NCBI RefSeq assembly: GCF_030269445.1
Contig: NZ_BSTJ01000001.1
Location: 149,898 to 213,897, forward strand
Direction: 5' to 3'
DNA length: 64,000 nt
Origin: Actinoallomurus iriomotensis
Lineage (GTDB): Bacteria; Actinomycetota; Actinomycetes; Streptosporangiales; Streptosporangiaceae
The notes below the pieces were generated by a model. That model saw only the letters and a list, made by a program, of their open reading frames with translations, made no database searches and was not told where the DNA came from. This document shows positions 61,140 to 64,000 of this stretch, one piece after another (position 1 is the stretch's first letter; every line of letters begins with the position of its first letter). A program made the position numbers and the translations under genes.

Positions 61140-62203
61140 GTGGTGCCTCCTGCTTGCCTCCGCCCGCTCGGCGGGTCTTCGTCGAGCGGCCTGGTGCCGC
61201 CTCGCGGACGTCCCTCACGCTCACGGATCCGCTCGACGGCGCGAAGACGCGCCGACGCCGCCCGTGGGTTGGTCGTGGTCTCTTCCTCGGACGGTTGCTC
61301 CGCGCCCCGGGTGAGCGGGCGGAACCGCGGCTGTAGTTCCGGCAGGGGAACCGGCAGGTCGGGTGGGGTGGTGTCGGTGGTCTGCGCGGCGAAGGCCCGC
61401 TTGACGATGCGGTCCTCGAGCGAGTGGTAGGACAGAACCGCGACGCGGCCGCCCACCACGAGTGCGTCGAGCGCGGCCGGGATGGCCCGCTCGAGCGTGG
61501 GGAGCTCGCCGTTGACCTCCATGCGCAGGGCCTGGAAGGTGCGCTTGCCCGGGTGGCCTCCGGTGCGGCGCGAGGCGGCGGGGATCGCGTCACGGACGAT
61601 CTCGACGAGCCTGCCCGTCGAGGTCAGCGGGGCGCGCCCCCGCTCCCGTACGATCGCCTCCGCCACGCGCCGCGCGAACCGCTCCTCGCCGTAGTCGCGC
61701 AGGATGCGCGTGAGGTCCGAAGCGGAGTATGTGTTGACCACCTGCTCGGCGGTGAGCTCCTGGGTGCGGTCCATCCGCATGTCGAGCGGTGCGTCGTAGG
61801 AGTAGGCGAAGCCGCGCTCGGCCTCGTCGAGCTGCGGCGAGGAGACTCCGAGGTCGAAGAGCACGGCGTGGACACCGGGGATGCCGAGCTCGGCGAGAAC
61901 CCGGGGAATCTCGTCGTAGACCGCGTGGACGAGACGGGTGCGTCCGGCGTAGGCCTCGAGCCGCCGCCCGGACCGCTCGATCGCGCTGGTGTCGCGGTCC
62001 AGACCGATGAGCGTGACACGCGGGTGGGCCTCGAGCACGGCCGCGGCGTGCCCGCCGAGGCCGAGGGTCGCGTCGACGAAGAACACGTCCTCATCGGAGG
62101 GCGTCGACAGGGCCGGCCCCAGCAGTGCCAGGATCCGGTCGAGCATGACCGGCACGTGCCCCGTCGCGCGTGGTCCCCCCTCGCGCTCTTCGTCGCCTCG
62201 CAT
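61136..62203 (-). CDS. rsmH: 16S rRNA (cytosine-1402-N4)-methyltransferase
   Basis: RsmH (MraW) methylates C1402 of 16S rRNA in the decoding centre. The 355-residue protein has [14 protein letters not shown], the SAM motif [47 protein letters not shown] and [34 protein letters not shown]. The ATG at 62203 follows GAGAGG. Its C-terminal about 40 residues are arginine-rich and disordered. The gene overlaps ftsL by 4 bp. Confidence 0.95.
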   Translation of the reverse strand: MRGDEEREGGPRATGHVPVMLDRILALLGPALSTPSDEDVFFVDATLGLGGHAAAVLEAHPRVTLIGLDRDTSAIERSGRRLEAYAGRTRLVHAVYDEIPRVLAELGIPGVHAVLFDLGVSSPQLDEAERGFAYSYDAPLDMRMDRTQELTAEQVVNTYSASDLTRILRDYGEERFARRVAEAIVRERGRAPLTSTGRLVEIVRDAIPAASRRTGGHPGKRTFQALRMEVNGELPTLERAIPAALDALVVGGRVAVLSYHSLEDRIVKRAFAAQTTDTTPPDLPVPLPELQPRFRPLTRGAEQPSEEETTTNPRAASARLRAVERIREREGRPRGGTRPLDEDPPSGRRQAGGTT

Positions 62204-62526
62204 CGAGTACCTCTCACATGACGCCACTGCTCGCGGACGGCGCTGATGCCGCGCTCGCCTGCTGGTCCGCCGTACCGGAGGCGCGCATAAGGCAACCCCG
62301 GACGGCCGATGCGGACTCGCACGGGACGCGATCGCCCCGATGCGCTCTGCGGCTCACCGCTCAATGGCTTCTTCGCCGGCCCCCGTTACGGACTTCGCCC
62401 GGCCAGGTCCCCATCCGCTGTTCCGTGGAGGAAGATGTGCTACGGCCATCTGGCACCGGGGAAGGTGCGCCAGTTGGGAGCGGGTGGAGACCTCGCCGAA
62501 CGGATCCGCGACCGGCGATGGTGCGG
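62204..62526. other. 323-bp gap between mraZ and rsmH
   Basis: mraZ and rsmH are usually closer. No coding frame is convincing. An imperfect hairpin (tggcacc / ggtgcgcca, about 62451-62472) could partly terminate transcription coming from mraZ; a second promoter for rsmH is possible, but I find no clear -10/-35 pair. Confidence 0.4.
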
Positions 62527-62958
62527 TCAGAGAATTCCGGGCAGCACCTCCTCGGACAGATCGGAGAACTGTGGCTCCTGCTCCGCCAGGTAGGTCTCCC
62601 ACGCGGTCGCGTCCCAGATCTCCAAGCGCGTGTTGGCTCCGATGACGGCGCAGTCGCGGCTCAGGCCGGCGTACGCGCGCAGAGCCGGTGGAATGGTGAT
62701 CCGCCCCTGTTTGTCGGGAACCTCATCTGAGGCGCTGGCGAAGAAGACCCGGCTGTAGTCCCGGACGGCCTTGGCGGTGACCGGTGCGGTGCGAAGCGCC
62801 TCGGTGATGCGCTGGAACTCCGCCTCAGGAAAGACGTAGAGGCAGCGCTCCTGACCCTTCGTGATCACCAATCCCCCCGAGAGCTCCTCGCGGTACTTCG
62901 CCGGCAGGAACAGCCGTCCCTTGTCGTCAAGGCGCGGTGAATGAGTGCCGAGGAACAT
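62527..62958 (-). CDS. mraZ: MraZ transcriptional regulator / division cluster protein
   Basis: MraZ is a ring-forming DNA-binding protein that controls its own dcw operon. The 143-residue protein has two SpoVT-AbrB-like repeats: [23 protein letters not shown] (about 4-26) and [22 protein letters not shown] (about 78-99), each with the DxxGR signature. Four phased GTGGRG boxes precede it, as expected for autoregulation. Confidence 0.95.
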   Translation of the reverse strand: MFLGTHSPRLDDKGRLFLPAKYREELSGGLVITKGQERCLYVFPEAEFQRITEALRTAPVTAKAVRDYSRVFFASASDEVPDKQGRITIPPALRAYAGLSRDCAVIGANTRLEIWDATAWETYLAEQEPQFSDLSEEVLPGIL

Positions 62959-62997
62959 CCGGCCTCACCTCCGCCCCCCGTGAGGCCATGCACCCTG

Positions 62998-63039
62998 CCC
63001 CACGGCGCCCCACTCTACTCCACTCTGCCCCACGGTCAA
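62998..63039 (-). promoter_or_regulatory. mraZ promoter covered by four MraZ boxes
   Basis: On the minus strand GTGGGG, GTGGAG, GTGGGG and GTGGGG occur at exactly 10-bp spacing (plus-strand starts 63028, 63018, 63008, 62998). TTGACC (63039-63034) and TAGAGT (63017-63012) form a -35/-10 pair with a 16-bp spacer that holds two boxes, so bound MraZ would block RNA polymerase. The array lies about 40-80 bp before the mraZ start. Confidence 0.85.
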
Positions 63040-63460
63040 CGACCAAAACGCCTGGCTCGCGGCGTTCTCCACGACAAAGCCGCAGGTCAGAGAGGTGGAG
63101 CAGTGTGGGGCGTCCACGACGCCGCCGACGGCGGTCACGAACGAGCCGCGGCGCATTGAGAACACGGAAGGCGCCGAATGACGGGAAACACACGAACCTC
63201 GCGCGCCCGATGGAGCGGAGTGGGGAATCTGAAATGGCGCGTGAATCCGATAAGGCCCGGATGCGGCCGTTAGCCGGATCGAGGGTTACTCTCCTGCACG
63301 GGGCATCGCACCAACCAGCCCAAAAGACGTACTGTCGGTGCAACACAACAACATGAACAAACCGGATGGAGCTCCCCATCCGCATCCGTGTGCGACGGGG
63401 CCGGGCCGACGCGGACCGGCGGCGGGCCGCGTGGCCGGACGGATGGCCCGAGGAGGGGTT
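63040..63460. other. divergent regulatory region between mraZ and the MoxR-type gene
   Basis: About 420 bp without a credible gene. It holds a second pair of MraZ-like boxes on the plus strand (GTGGAG 63095-63100, GTGGGG 63105-63110) and an AT-richer segment with CAACACAACAACATGAAC (about 63340-63357) where a plus-strand promoter for the MoxR-type gene would fit. Confidence 0.5.
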
Positions 63461-64000
63461 AGTGGCAGTCAGCACACACGGTGACGTCGGACGGGGGCTG
63501 GAAGGCCTCGCGAAGATCTCGGGCCGGATCTCCGGGGCCATCGAGTCCGTCATCGAGGGCAAGCCGGATGTGGTGCGGCTCGCGCTCACCGTTCTTCTCG
63601 CCGAGGGCCACCTGCTCATCGAGGACGTGCCCGGCGTCGGCAAGACGATGCTCGCCAAGGCGCTCGCCCGCTCCATCGACTGCTCGGTGCGGCGCATCCA
63701 GTTCACCCCCGACCTGCTGCCGAGCGACATCACCGGCGTGAGCGCCTACAACCAGGAGCGACGGGAGTTCGAGTTCAAGCCGGGTCCGGTGTTCGCCAAC
63801 ATCGTGGTGGGCGACGAGATCAACCGCGCCTCCCCCAAGACGCAGTCCGCGCTCCTGGAGTGCATGGAGGAGCGCCAGGTCACCGTGGACGGCCACACGT
63901 ACGGTCTGGACGGGCCGTTCATGGTCATCGCGACCCAGAACCCGGTCGAGATGGAGGGCACCTACCCGCTCCCGGAGGCCCAGCGCGACCGCTTCACCGC
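63461..64000 (+). CDS. MoxR-family AAA+ ATPase (partial, runs off the window)
   Basis: The first 180 residues of a MoxR-type ATPase. Walker A is [16 protein letters not shown], Walker B is [31 protein letters not shown], and sensor-1-like [25 protein letters not shown] is present. MoxR ATPases act as chaperones with a DUF58/VWA partner, often next to transglutaminase-like genes, and such genes commonly lie beside actinobacterial dcw clusters. Start GTG at 63461 after GAGGAGGGG. The 3' end is outside the window. Confidence 0.92.

Overview
The window is 64 kb of very GC-rich DNA with densely packed, often 4-nt-overlapping genes. The gene content (Wag31-type DivIVA, SepF, FtsZ ending in a DVPDFL-type tail, bifunctional PriA instead of a plain HisA, a class-2 type IleS behind a translational T-box, GPP34, DUF1707, GlxA-type regulators and an IS701-family transposase) points to a filamentous or related actinobacterium, probably of the Streptosporangiales/Thermomonosporaceae type. 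That placement is an inference from family resemblance only. I see no tRNA, rRNA, CRISPR array, phage or plasmid replication genes.

Layout. 1-1.6 kb: a drug-type MFS pump. 1.7-7.3 kb (minus strand): histidine operon hisD-hisC-hisB-hisH-(small membrane protein)-priA-rid remnant-hisF, almost entirely translationally coupled; the Rid gene between priA and hisF has lost its middle. 7.4-9.9 kb: a PhzF-like gene with an IS701-family element inserted about 10 bp upstream of its start codon, abutting a roughly 227-bp non-coding element with inverted-repeat ends. 10-12.9 kb: small housekeeping or unknown genes (Lon N-terminal domain protein, YbaK, DUF2567-like, DUF6882-like). 12.9-14.3 kb: a divergent EF-Tu paralogue behind a putative leaderless 28-residue leader ORF and two hairpins. 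14.3-18.6 kb: rhomboid protease, GPP34 protein, an MFS carrier divergent from a GlxA-type regulator, and a 3'-truncated RNA ligase gene. 18.6-22.2 kb: dnaE.

22.4-27.1 kb: an amino-acid permease; a chorismate mutase fused to a DAHP-synthase-like domain without catalytic residues, preceded by a short RRYFAF leader peptide and a terminator (an aromatic amino acid attenuator); and an AraC-azlC-azlD export group. 27.4-29.3 kb: a three-gene set of a 17-cysteine protein, a Tat-exported protein and a MauE/DoxX-type membrane protein, the most unusual protein-coding locus here. 29.3-34.8 kb: TetR, methyltransferase and YciI genes with a double palindromic operator, a Crp/Fnr regulator, RluD, LspA and a DksA/TraR protein. 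35.1-38.5 kb: T-box and ileS. 38.6-43 kb: HxlR regulator divergent from a RibD-like reductase, DUF1707/LiaF-like protein, nucleotidyltransferase, and an acidic membrane protein with an in-frame 15-bp minisatellite.

43-63 kb (minus strand) is the division and cell-wall (dcw) cluster: mraZ-rsmH-ftsL-ftsI-murE-murF-mraY-murD-ftsW-murG-murC-ftsQ-ftsZ-yggS-sepF-yggT-divIVA. These genes build lipid II, flip and polymerise it at the septum, and position the Z ring. murB is not in its common place, and the yggS-ftsZ gap carries a decayed biotin-carboxylase fragment with a 25-bp triplication where pgeF often lies. mraZ is preceded by four 10-bp-phased MraZ boxes over its promoter, with a further pair in the opposite orientation toward a divergent MoxR-type ATPase gene that runs off the right end.
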